DNA of 64,000 nucleotides from Barnesiella viscericola DSM 18177 (lineage in GTDB: Bacteria; Bacteroidota; Bacteroidia; Bacteroidales; Barnesiellaceae), in contig NZ_CP007034.1 in NCBI RefSeq assembly GCF_000512915.1, positions 1,736,001 through 1,800,000 on the forward strand. Direction: 5' to 3'. Shown one piece after another: positions 46,643 through 55,323 of this stretch (position 1 is the first letter of the stretch; every line of letters begins with the position of its first letter). A program made the translations under genes and the position numbers. The notes under the pieces were generated by a model. That model saw only the letters and a program-made list of their open reading frames with translations. It searched no databases and was not told the origin of the DNA.

Positions 46643-48811
46643 TTACTCCTCTTTACACCGGACCACCCATTCGATGGCGCTCTGCAACGGGTCGTCAAAA
46701 GCGGTAGAGGTATTGTGCCACGGAGTCTTTATCCAGTTCTCCTCCCAGCGATCCAGGTCGGCCCGCTGTTCCGAGAAATACAATTTCATGCGGGGAATAT
46801 AGTAATCCTTTATCAGTCCGCTCCAAAAACGGGCGGCATAATCTTCCTGAAATCCGCCCCAAGTGGTAATGAGCCGCTTGGCGTTGGCCTCATAGGCGTC
46901 TTTCTCCCGGTCGGTCTCACCCCATTCGCGAGCCCGGTCAACCCACTCGTCCAGTCGGTAGAGCGGGTGCGAAGCCAGCAGTTTGTCGACGGTCAAAAGA
47001 ATCTCGACCGAGCGGTTCAACTGTTGCGCAGCCTCCACCTGGTTTCCCAACGAGTCGGCATGCAACGCCTGCCGGTAATGGTCGTCGGCCTTGACGGCCA
47101 GATAGTAGGAGGCATATTCGAGGGCATCGTTTACATAGAGCGGCGACGATTTCAAGCTGTCGGCACACGACAGGAACTGCTCCACCCCTTGCAGGAAGTT
47201 CTCATTCATATCGTGCCTGCTCATCCGGCGGGTATCGGGCACAACCGTCTGCCAGGTAAACCGGGGATAGGAATAGAGCGAACTGTAAACCGATTCCCGG
47301 AACCGGTGCCAAGCGCTGTCCATGGCTGCCGGACAACTCCCGTAACGAGCCCGGCAATAATCGGGCAACCAGGTATCCAGATCAATCGAATCGGCAGTCC
47401 AGCCCATATCGGCGAGCAGTTCATAGACCACCTCGTTGTTTTCAAGACCCTCGGGAGCCGACCCGAATCCAATCAGGTTCCCGGCTTTCCCGCTGTGCAG
47501 GGCTTCGGCCGACGAGGTAGCATACATCTGCAAATCGCCGGTCATCGGGGTCTTTCCCCCGAAGTTGGGCACATAGCTGAAAATCCACTTCTTCCCATAA
47601 AAGCCGTCGTGATTCTTCCATGTCTGCTCGGTACCCCAAACCCACTTGGGATAATCGTTCCCCAGGTCTATGATAATCATCTTGTCGTCGGGAACCCGGC
47701 TCAACAGAGCCTGCAAACTGGAACGGTCCCAAAAGTCGTGCTGATACCCGAAGGTCCAGCCCTGTGTCACCCACACGGCATCGGGGTTACCGGCCGCAAT
47801 CGAGCGATATATCGATTCGCCGTACTGGGCCAACAGCCGGTGCTTCCCGGCTTCGTCACCCTCGGCGACAGGCAATCTCATCTCATTGAAACTATCCGAC
47901 AGATAGTAGGTGTTCTTGCCGAACTCCTTTTCCCACTCCTCGACAAACATCTTTCCTATCTCGTTGAAATAAGGCGTATCGGGAGGTAATACATAGGCAT
48001 TGTACTTTTCATCAAATCCACCCCACTCCAAGTGCTTGAACGCAATCTCGGGGTGTTGCTCGGCAAAAGCCATCGGGACAAACCCGGCAAACGCGGGAGC
48101 TACGGGCTCCATGCCTAACTCGCGCATGCGTTTCAATATCTTGTGTTGCAGTTTTATCTGGGCCTCCTGCCACCCCTCCGACAGCGGTCCGTCCCAGCTG
48201 TTGAGGTTACCCATGCGATGCCAGGGCAGATGGGCCGGCCCGGTGAAAAAGGTTCGTATATCCTCTTCCTTCAACCCCATCTTCAACCACACGCGTTCGG
48301 CTATCGCCTCGCTGGCCACGGTAGCCAACGGCATGTTCACGCCCCGCAGCGCCATCCAGTCAATCTCCTTCTCCCAGCGGTCCCAATCCCAATAGGGAGC
48401 GGTGTATCCAAACGTACACACGTTCAGAAAATAACGGAACTGATAGGGGGTGGTCTGTCGCTTCAAGGCATAGTCGGGCCAAACGGCCGGCAAGGTCATG
48501 TGCTCCCCACTCCACGTCTTCATCGACTGGCAAGCCTCACGCAGGTAGGTGTGGAAGGCATAACAGAGGGCAACCGTGCTGCTGCCTCTCAGGGTGAGAA
48601 CTCCTTGCCGAGCCTCGATCTCGAAGGTCTCTTTTCCGTTTTCGGGGGCGATAACCTCCAACTTTATCTCTGAGGCCCGCTCGCCGATTTGTCGCTCGAG
48701 CAGCTCAAAAGCGGGCTGTATCACCGCATTCGATTGGCCCGACGAGCTACACCCGCACAGGCATAAAATCAGGAAAAGAAGGTAAAAACAAGGAGATGTG
48801 AAGCGTTTCAT
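46643..48811 (-). CDS. GH89 alpha-N-acetylglucosaminidase lipoprotein (second copy)
   Basis: A 722-residue paralogue of the GH89 at 40944. The signal peptide ends in LCGC (Cys21), so it is a lipoprotein and may sit on the cell surface. The barrel shows WDWDRWEKEIDWMALRGVNMPLA, an acid/base Glu in LSDSFNEMRLPV and a nucleophile region SAPEGLENNEVVYELLADMGW, which is closer to the human NAGLU pattern than in the other copy. A terminator separates it from the beta-helix gene upstream. Confidence 0.93.
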   Translation of the reverse strand: MKRFTSPCFYLLFLILCLCGCSSSGQSNAVIQPAFELLERQIGERASEIKLEVIAPENGKETFEIEARQGVLTLRGSSTVALCYAFHTYLREACQSMKTWSGEHMTLPAVWPDYALKRQTTPYQFRYFLNVCTFGYTAPYWDWDRWEKEIDWMALRGVNMPLATVASEAIAERVWLKMGLKEEDIRTFFTGPAHLPWHRMGNLNSWDGPLSEGWQEAQIKLQHKILKRMRELGMEPVAPAFAGFVPMAFAEQHPEIAFKHLEWGGFDEKYNAYVLPPDTPYFNEIGKMFVEEWEKEFGKNTYYLSDSFNEMRLPVAEGDEAGKHRLLAQYGESIYRSIAAGNPDAVWVTQGWTFGYQHDFWDRSSLQALLSRVPDDKMIIIDLGNDYPKWVWGTEQTWKNHDGFYGKKWIFSYVPNFGGKTPMTGDLQMYATSSAEALHSGKAGNLIGFGSAPEGLENNEVVYELLADMGWTADSIDLDTWLPDYCRARYGSCPAAMDSAWHRFRESVYSSLYSYPRFTWQTVVPDTRRMSRHDMNENFLQGVEQFLSCADSLKSSPLYVNDALEYASYYLAVKADDHYRQALHADSLGNQVEAAQQLNRSVEILLTVDKLLASHPLYRLDEWVDRAREWGETDREKDAYEANAKRLITTWGGFQEDYAARFWSGLIKDYYIPRMKLYFSEQRADLDRWEENWIKTPWHNTSTAFDDPLQSAIEWVVRCKEE

Positions 48812-48852
48812 GGAATGACTATTTTTTGAAATTAAACGAACGGGAAAGTCAC

Positions 48853-48911
48853 AAAAAATCGTGTTGCGAATCGCTTACGCCTCGTGAGCAGATAAGCAAC
48901 TCACAACACGA
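48853..48911 (-). terminator. Terminator after the beta-helix gene
   Basis: On the minus strand TCGTGTTG (48904-48911) pairs with CAACACGA (48859-48866), with inner pairing between, and six T residues follow (48853-48858). It divides the block into an upstream and a downstream transcription unit. Confidence 0.75.
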
Positions 48912-48952
48912 CAATTCATGAATTTACCACAAAAAACAACCTATTTTTCTAA

Positions 48953-50536
48953 TTATCTAACAATCAGTTTTTGGGTCAAGTGATCTACGACAATCAGGTA
49001 GATGCCTTGGGCTACGGGCAATTCGAGGGCTGCACCGTCGGCGATAACCCCTTCGTAAACCAGACTACCGGTCAGGTTGTAAACCCGGGCTTCGGCCTCA
49101 CCGTCCAAACCGGCGGCATAGACTACCCGACCGTCGTTCCAGATGCGGAGTTCATTGCCAACCACGGCACTCTCGATACCACTTATCTCGGCGGCATATT
49201 CAACGGCACCTACTGCGGGAGCCTCGGGACGCGGATTGCCCAGCTGGTCGGTCGTGGGGATTTCAATCCCTTCGTAACTCTTCAAACCCTTGCCGATAAC
49301 AACACTGTTCTCGGCAATCATGGCTACGTGCAAGTCGCCCATCAAGGTGGCTGTCATGTGCGAATATTCGGGATCGTTCTCGTCCCACGGGTTCTGTTCG
49401 GTAGCAGCGAAAACGGCATCGCTCGAAAAATCGATCAGTGCATTGTCGTCGGCTGCATCGAGAACCTGATAGAATTTATCGTTGGCAGCGGCAAAATAGT
49501 TGTTTTTGCAAACCGGGAATACCGTTTGAGGTTGTGCCACATCGCCGGCCTTGTCGCCTTCGAGGTAGAAAGCCTTCACGTCGTTCAACGGGTTTGTATA
49601 CCAGGGATCGTAGTAGTTCTCGGCAAAGAGGTTGTTGATCAATACGGGTTTCATCGGTTCGGCCGTAGCACGAGCCCATACGTTGATGGCACCGCCGTCG
49701 TCGCTGTTGGTGATGTTGTTGAGGTTACCCACGAAGGTACAGTTGACTACTACCGGTTCAAAAGAACCCGTAGTTTCGGCCGTCTGCATGTAAAGGGCGC
49801 CGCCCCGGTTGCCGCAGGTATTGTTGGCAAAGGTAGAGTTGGCAATATACACGCTGGGAACCACTCCTTTTTTGAGGACGTTCACACCAACGGCACCACC
49901 CGATACGGCTTCGTTATACTCAAACGTACAGTTGGTAATGCGCAACGCAGGTGCCATGGTCGACTCGGCAGTGTAGAAGCAGAGGGCGCCGCCACCGTAA
50001 CTACCCATACCCTTGTTGTTGTAGAACCAGCATTGGTCGAAGGTGGCGTTACAGTTGTTGATACGGGCTACGCCACCGTTGTTTCCACTCTCGTTCTTGG
50101 GGTCGCGATTATCGCGGAAGACGCATTTCGTAGCCGAGAAGGAGCAGTCGCCCGACATCTTGATGGCAATGGCGCTGAACCCTTTGACCACGAGATTTTC
50201 CATCGATACATTCGAGCCTCCCGACAGGTTCAGGAAGTAGTTGGAACCACCCACAATAGTCACGGGTTTGCCGTTTTTCTTGTTGAGACCGTCGATTTTG
50301 ACATTCTTCTTGTCCAAATCGATTCCCTTGCAATCTTCCGTATTGTATTCCAGCGTTTCGCCATCGAAATTAAACTCGACCGTCGTTTCCGTTTCGCCGG
50401 AAATGGCCGACATAACTTGCAGCAGAGAACCCTCTGTGGCTGCGTTCATTTCGGCAGTAGTCACCTGTACGGTCTCTGCCAACAGTGTGCCTGAGCAAAG
50501 TGCCAATAGGCACAACAATGATGTACTCTTTTTCAT
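48953..50536 (-). CDS. Secreted right-handed beta-helix protein with C-terminal sorting-like domain
   Basis: A 527-residue exported protein. A signal peptide (MKKSTSLLCLLALCSGTLLA) is followed by parallel beta-helix repeats (about residues 65-330) with Asn-rich turns such as NCTFEYNEAVSGGAVGV and NSTFANNTCGNRGGALYM, a pattern seen in polymorphic outer membrane proteins and polysaccharide-binding folds. The last 70 residues (VYNLTGSLVYEG, GIYLIVVDHLTQKLIVR) look like a type 9 secretion sorting domain. No catalytic motif is evident. It follows an EEP gene by 12 bases. Confidence 0.75.
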   Translation of the reverse strand: MKKSTSLLCLLALCSGTLLAETVQVTTAEMNAATEGSLLQVMSAISGETETTVEFNFDGETLEYNTEDCKGIDLDKKNVKIDGLNKKNGKPVTIVGGSNYFLNLSGGSNVSMENLVVKGFSAIAIKMSGDCSFSATKCVFRDNRDPKNESGNNGGVARINNCNATFDQCWFYNNKGMGSYGGGALCFYTAESTMAPALRITNCTFEYNEAVSGGAVGVNVLKKGVVPSVYIANSTFANNTCGNRGGALYMQTAETTGSFEPVVVNCTFVGNLNNITNSDDGGAINVWARATAEPMKPVLINNLFAENYYDPWYTNPLNDVKAFYLEGDKAGDVAQPQTVFPVCKNNYFAAANDKFYQVLDAADDNALIDFSSDAVFAATEQNPWDENDPEYSHMTATLMGDLHVAMIAENSVVIGKGLKSYEGIEIPTTDQLGNPRPEAPAVGAVEYAAEISGIESAVVGNELRIWNDGRVVYAAGLDGEAEARVYNLTGSLVYEGVIADGAALELPVAQGIYLIVVDHLTQKLIVR

Positions 50537-50548
50537 AATTTTAAAAAT

Positions 50549-51574
50549 TTAATGGTTAAGAATGTATTTGAAAGTGCTATTTTGATAGCCGTTTTTCACT
50601 TGTACGAGATAGAGCCCGTTGCGGCACGAGGCTGGGAAACAGACCTCGTCTCCGTTGTCGACCCGTTGCGAGCCGACCAACGTGCCGTCCAACGCATAGA
50701 GATCGACTGTCGACTCGGCTTGAAGAGAGGTCAGCGAGAATCCTCCGGAGGTTCTTAGCAGCTGCATCTCGCGGGTTGCGGTCGCATGGTCTACTCCACT
50801 CCCCTCGACCGGATCGATTACCACATAGACCGGCAGGTGGTCCGACACGTCGGAGAGGGTAAGCCCGTCGACCGAGGTGACTACCCCCGTCTCGGCTACC
50901 TCATACTCCTGTCCCAGTTCGCTGCAATAGGAGATAATCATGTCGATGCACGACGTAGGTCCGTCGGCCGGGAAGGTGTAGGCCGAGGTGTTGTTCAGTA
51001 TCGAGAAGCCGTTGTTCTTGAAGGTGACCATGGCCCGATAGGTGGGCTGGGCATTGAAATCGCCGGCGATGAAGACCGTCTTGTCGCTCTTCCGGGCAAA
51101 ATTGATGACCCAGGCCGTCGCGGTATCCCGGTCGTCGGCATTGAGCGAATAGTGGGTACTGATGAAATAGAAATCCTCAAACTCGGCAATGAGAAATCCG
51201 CGGGCCTCCTTGTCTTTCGAGGTATCCGACGGGTCGAACGACTGGGTCTGCACCGACAGGGGTTCGGTCTTCGACAGCAGCCCTACTCCATAATAGGAGC
51301 CGACCAGCGCAAAGAACGACGAGTGCATGCCAGTAGCCTCGGCCAGTTCTCTCAGATAGTTGTGCTTGATACCTATGAAAGTGCGGTTATCCACCTCCTG
51401 CAAAGCCACGATATCGGGCGTTTGGGCATTGATGACGGCAGCGATATCTTCCAACCGCGAATCGGTCATACTGTGCCCCTTGATGTTGTAGGTGAGCAAC
51501 TTCACCGGTTCGGCCGCAACCAGGCTTCCTACCACGGCCACCCACAAAACGATTATGGTAAATACTCTTTTCAT
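50549..51574 (-). CDS. Secreted EEP-fold phosphodiesterase with C-terminal sorting-like domain
   Basis: A 341-residue exported protein. The signal peptide (MKRVFTIIVLWVAVVGSLVAA) is followed by an endonuclease/exonuclease/phosphatase domain with a full active site: LLTYNIKG, ALQEVD, THYSLNA, GDFNAQP and SDHLPV. Such enzymes cleave phosphodiester or phosphomonoester bonds in nucleic acids, phospholipids or inositol phosphates. The last 75 residues (TVDLYALDGTLVGSQ, NGLYLVQVKNG) resemble a sorting domain like that of the next gene. The start at 51574 gives the signal peptide; a longer frame from 51667 enters the GH127 gene. Confidence 0.85.
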   Translation of the reverse strand: MKRVFTIIVLWVAVVGSLVAAEPVKLLTYNIKGHSMTDSRLEDIAAVINAQTPDIVALQEVDNRTFIGIKHNYLRELAEATGMHSSFFALVGSYYGVGLLSKTEPLSVQTQSFDPSDTSKDKEARGFLIAEFEDFYFISTHYSLNADDRDTATAWVINFARKSDKTVFIAGDFNAQPTYRAMVTFKNNGFSILNNTSAYTFPADGPTSCIDMIISYCSELGQEYEVAETGVVTSVDGLTLSDVSDHLPVYVVIDPVEGSGVDHATATREMQLLRTSGGFSLTSLQAESTVDLYALDGTLVGSQRVDNGDEVCFPASCRNGLYLVQVKNGYQNSTFKYILNH

Positions 51575-51605
51575 GAATCTTATCTTTTGGTTATTGTCAT
51601 TTGGT

Positions 51606-53615
51606 TTATTCGGCCGCCTGTACCTCGGGCGGAACTTCGCCCACACGCCCAAAGGGGAACATGGCAATCCTCAACGTGGTGCAGCCGTACGGTTCGAGCC
51701 GGAGCAGCTGCGGAGTGGCGTTGTTCAAAGCAAATATCATGATGCCTCTGGCCGGTAGACCCGGTGTGACGGGGGCAAAGATTTCGCTTCCCGACGAGTG
51801 TGCTATCTTGCGGTATTCGAGTTGCCAACCGGCCAGCTCGTAACCCGGGAAGACTACGGTAAGCGGCGACGGCGACAGGGTCCACGGATTCTCGTCCGCA
51901 CCGATGTTCCGCTCGATGAGCTTATATCCCTTGTCCTGTTCGTCGGCAACGCCCAGAGCAAAGTTCCATTTCGAGGCCGGAGTCATCGTGTAGCCCTTGT
52001 AGCTGAACGACTGTATGGCGGGGGTGAGCACATCGGTCTGTACCGTATGGCTCTCGACCGGCAGCGCCATCAACAGCGGTCCGCACGTGACCACCATGGC
52101 TTCGTGGTCCCACCGCTGCAACCGCACCTGCTTCGGGAAGAGCAACTCGATGCGGTCGCCCGTCTTCCAGAGTCGGTGAATATCGAAATATCCGTCATGC
52201 GCGGCACGCGTAACCTTCTGGTTGTTGACATACACCTCGGCCCGGTCGCACCAGCCGGGGATTCGCAAGTGGAGCGACATCTCGGCCTCTCCCTCGACCA
52301 CCGAGAGGAGAACCTTGTCACCAAACGGATAGGCCGACTCTTCACGCACGGTTATCGACCCCTCGCGCGAGGTCAGCGTTGCTTCGCCCGGACCATAGAG
52401 CATCTTGTAATACTCGCCCTCGCCGTGCATCCACTGTGCCCCGGCATAGATGGGCAACAGGCGGTTCAGATTGCCCGTGCAGCACGACGGCCGATGTACC
52501 TGCCGATAGGCAAAACGGCTGTTGTCATAGGCTCCCGTGTGGTTGGAATACTCGGTACACACCACTTGATTGGGAGCCGAGTAGTATTGATGGGCATCGA
52601 AATTCTTGGTGATACCGCCCAGACCGGCGTTGAACAGGGCACACTCGATGCGGTCGGCAAACTGTGTGTCGCCGGTGGCCCGCAACATGTAGGAGCAGGT
52701 CCACATGTAATCGACCACGTTGCACATCTCGTGCACGCTCCGGGCCGTCCGCCCCGAGAGACCCTCTTCTCCGCTGGCCACCCCGTCGGGGAGCATGTGA
52801 TAGCGGTCGAGCTTGGCAAAGGCCGCCCGGGCCAGATCGAGGTATCTGCGGTCGCCGGTGAGGTCGTAGAAGAGAACCGGCAGTTTGAGGAACTCGTGGA
52901 AGGTCACGGCGTGAATCTCGGTGCGCTCATCGGCGGCAAACCGTTCCATCGCCTGCCTCAATGTATACTCGCCGAAGCAAGGCTCGTCGAGCATCGAGAG
53001 CGCCTTTGTCTTGAAGAAGTCATCGCCGGTCTCCCGATAGAGCCAGTCGAGCACCTCGATGTTGCAGAGGCTGCGGGCCGTATATCGCACCGTATCGTTG
53101 CGGAAGTGGCGTTCGAGTGCCTCGACGACCGCCTGGTTGCGTGTCACCTCATACTCGGCCATCATCGCTCTGAAAAAGACCGCCTGTACCCAGCGGCTCA
53201 TCTCCTTCGACACGACGCGGGGCCCCAGCAATCCGTCGTCGCCGGCCCGGTCGATGGTACCGTAAACGGCCCGGCGAGCCTTGTCGAGCAAGGGGGCCGA
53301 ATCGAGCAGATAGCCCAGACGTATCATACCGTCGTAATAATAGGCCGTCTGTTCATAAGGAACCCAAAACTCCTCGGTAACTCCGTTTTTCACCCGCAGG
53401 AAGGGCTGTGCCCCCCACCCCCCTTGTGTAAAGGGGAAGGCGGTCTTGTCGAGAATCCCGGTAAAGTTCCGCTCCTGAGCCTGCATCAGGTCGGCCAGCC
53501 AACCTTGCGGAGTGAGGCGATCGAGAGGTTCGGTCGACAACATTCGGCCGGCTTCCGCCGACAGAGGCAGCAGGGAGATGATGAAACACCATATGGCTAA
53601 TCGGGTTGTTCTCAT
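51606..53615 (-). CDS. GH127-type glycoside hydrolase (DUF1680, beta-L-arabinofuranosidase-like)
   Basis: A 669-residue exported enzyme. The signal peptide (MRTTRLAIWCFIISLLPLSAEA) precedes an (alpha/alpha)6-barrel and a C-terminal beta-sandwich. The Cys/Glu zinc cluster of GH127 is present: E296 and C298 in HEMCN, and C378-C379 in PSCCTGN, where the first Cys of the pair is the nucleophile in the Bifidobacterium enzyme HypBA1. The family removes beta-L-arabinofuranose, but related families act on other sugars. The start at 53615 is chosen for the signal peptide. Confidence 0.88.
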   Translation of the reverse strand: MRTTRLAIWCFIISLLPLSAEAGRMLSTEPLDRLTPQGWLADLMQAQERNFTGILDKTAFPFTQGGWGAQPFLRVKNGVTEEFWVPYEQTAYYYDGMIRLGYLLDSAPLLDKARRAVYGTIDRAGDDGLLGPRVVSKEMSRWVQAVFFRAMMAEYEVTRNQAVVEALERHFRNDTVRYTARSLCNIEVLDWLYRETGDDFFKTKALSMLDEPCFGEYTLRQAMERFAADERTEIHAVTFHEFLKLPVLFYDLTGDRRYLDLARAAFAKLDRYHMLPDGVASGEEGLSGRTARSVHEMCNVVDYMWTCSYMLRATGDTQFADRIECALFNAGLGGITKNFDAHQYYSAPNQVVCTEYSNHTGAYDNSRFAYRQVHRPSCCTGNLNRLLPIYAGAQWMHGEGEYYKMLYGPGEATLTSREGSITVREESAYPFGDKVLLSVVEGEAEMSLHLRIPGWCDRAEVYVNNQKVTRAAHDGYFDIHRLWKTGDRIELLFPKQVRLQRWDHEAMVVTCGPLLMALPVESHTVQTDVLTPAIQSFSYKGYTMTPASKWNFALGVADEQDKGYKLIERNIGADENPWTLSPSPLTVVFPGYELAGWQLEYRKIAHSSGSEIFAPVTPGLPARGIMIFALNNATPQLLRLEPYGCTTLRIAMFPFGRVGEVPPEVQAAE

Positions 53616-53649
53616 ATACGCTTTTCCAACGGGTAACAAGGAGTTGTTT

Positions 53650-54429
53650 TTATTTCACGAAAATCAAGTCGGAGACGATGGGCAGGTGGTCGGACAGCTG
53701 CGAATGCACGGTTTGTGTCTTGACAAGCGTCCACCCCTTCATGGGCCGGGCAAAGAGATAGTCGATTTTGATAATGGGGTTCCAGGCCGGGAAGGTAAAG
53801 TCGTTGTTCGTAGCCGGGAACCAGCTCTTCGACATGATATTGACAATGGCATTGGAGTAGTGACGGGCATTGAAATCACCGCCGATAATCACCGGATAGG
53901 GGGCATTTTCAAAGCGGTCGCAGATGAATTGGGCCTGCATGTTGCGCAGGCTCTCGCTGTTCACCTCCAAGTGGGTAGTCACGAAGGTAAGGGTATCGTC
54001 GCCCATCTCAATCAGAGCTTCGAGCAAGGCCCGTTGTTCCTTTTTCTCGGGATTGGGCAGCAGCACCTTTTCGGTCTTGATGTAGGGATATTTCGACAGC
54101 ATGCCTATACCGTAGTATCCGCCACCATACTCGATGGTCTTGCCATAGAGGCCGAACATACCGGTGCGGTAGGCCAGTTCGCCGATGAAATCTTTTCCTT
54201 TCTGATGCGGAGCCCGCTTGCGGTCGGTGTGGACATCGACCTCTTCCAGAGCCACGAAATCGGGCTTGAACGATTTGATGTGATAGGCGAGATCTTCGAG
54301 CGACGACAGTTCGCCGAAGCGCAGATTATAGGTCATTACTCTCACCCGCAGGGTGTCTTGCTGAGCCGAAACAACCCCGCAAGAGAGGGCTATGAAAAGC
54401 AGAATTACTAATTTACGAAATGTGTTCAT
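53650..54429 (-). CDS. Secreted EEP-fold phosphodiesterase (second of three)
   Basis: A 259-residue exported protein with signal peptide MNTFRKLVILLFIALSCGVVSA. The EEP core is complete: MTYNLRFG, ALEEVDVHTDR, THLEVNSES, GGDFNARH and SDHLPIV. There is no lipobox and no C-terminal extension, so it is probably soluble in the periplasm. It lies 13 bases after the lipoprotein paralogue and 34 before GH127. Confidence 0.88.
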   Translation of the reverse strand: MNTFRKLVILLFIALSCGVVSAQQDTLRVRVMTYNLRFGELSSLEDLAYHIKSFKPDFVALEEVDVHTDRKRAPHQKGKDFIGELAYRTGMFGLYGKTIEYGGGYYGIGMLSKYPYIKTEKVLLPNPEKKEQRALLEALIEMGDDTLTFVTTHLEVNSESLRNMQAQFICDRFENAPYPVIIGGDFNARHYSNAIVNIMSKSWFPATNNDFTFPAWNPIIKIDYLFARPMKGWTLVKTQTVHSQLSDHLPIVSDLIFVK

Positions 54430-54442
54430 ACGATAATTGTGA

Positions 54443-55297
54443 TTAGGGTTTTATTTCCAAAACCGAGATAATGGGCAGGTGATCCGAAGCATTCACACCG
54501 GTAATGACCGTGTGAGAAACGACCCGAAACCTGTCGTTGGGATAATAGGTGATATAGTCTAACTCCCGATTGGGATTGTTCGACGGAATGGTAAATTTCG
54601 TCGGATCGGTGTTCGTGCGGGTAAACCCGGCAGCATCGAGAATGGCAATCGTCGAGTTGGAAGGTGTAGCGTTGAAGTCACCGCCCAGGACAACGGGCCG
54701 CTTGATCGGCTCGAAGATATTTTCGAGAGCATAAGTGATTTGCAAGTCGCGCTCGCTCTGTATCGTAGAGAGGTGTGTCACGGCAAATGTAATGTCGGTA
54801 CCGCCGATGTTGATGATGGCCGTGCCCACGGCGTTGTCGCTGGTCATGACCTGCCCCTCGATTTCATCGGGAAAAAGGTAGGTCTTGGTCTCCTTAAACG
54901 GTTTCTTCGAGAGCATGGCCAGGCCATATTCGCCGCTGCGATAATCCATAATCCGGAAGAAATGGTAATAGGGATACTTGGCCCGCGCGGCTATCTCCTT
55001 GGCCTGGTCTACCCCCAGGCTGCGGGTCGTGCAGCTGTCGATCTCTTGAAGCAGAACAACGTCGGGCATCTTCGACTTGATGACATTGGCTATGCCGTCG
55101 ACATCGGGAACGGTCTCTTCGCCGCTCACCCCATAATAAGGAGCGCAATGCCGGGTGTTATACGACATCACCGTCACCCGCTCGTTACCCACCGTTACAC
55201 CGGTCCCCCCGGGAACAGCGGGTTCGCCGCTGTTCTCCTTGGAGCAACTCGGTAACAGGAGTAGTAAATAAAACAATATGAATAAACTACGATACAT
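54443..55297 (-). CDS. EEP-fold phosphodiesterase lipoprotein (first of three)
   Basis: A 284-residue protein with a lipobox (LLPSC, Cys18), so it is membrane-anchored and possibly surface-exposed. The EEP active site is complete: MSYNTRHC, LLQEIDSCTTRS, THLSTIQSE, GGDFNATPSN and SDHLPII. It lies 26 bases after SusD. The in-frame extension to 55393 lies inside susD, so 55297 is the start. Substrate unknown. Confidence 0.88.
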   Translation of the reverse strand: MYRSLFILFYLLLLLPSCSKENSGEPAVPGGTGVTVGNERVTVMSYNTRHCAPYYGVSGEETVPDVDGIANVIKSKMPDVVLLQEIDSCTTRSLGVDQAKEIAARAKYPYYHFFRIMDYRSGEYGLAMLSKKPFKETKTYLFPDEIEGQVMTSDNAVGTAIINIGGTDITFAVTHLSTIQSERDLQITYALENIFEPIKRPVVLGGDFNATPSNSTIAILDAAGFTRTNTDPTKFTIPSNNPNRELDYITYYPNDRFRVVSHTVITGVNASDHLPIISVLEIKP

Positions 55298-55323
55298 TAT
55301 GTGAGTGTGTGAATAGTCGGTTA

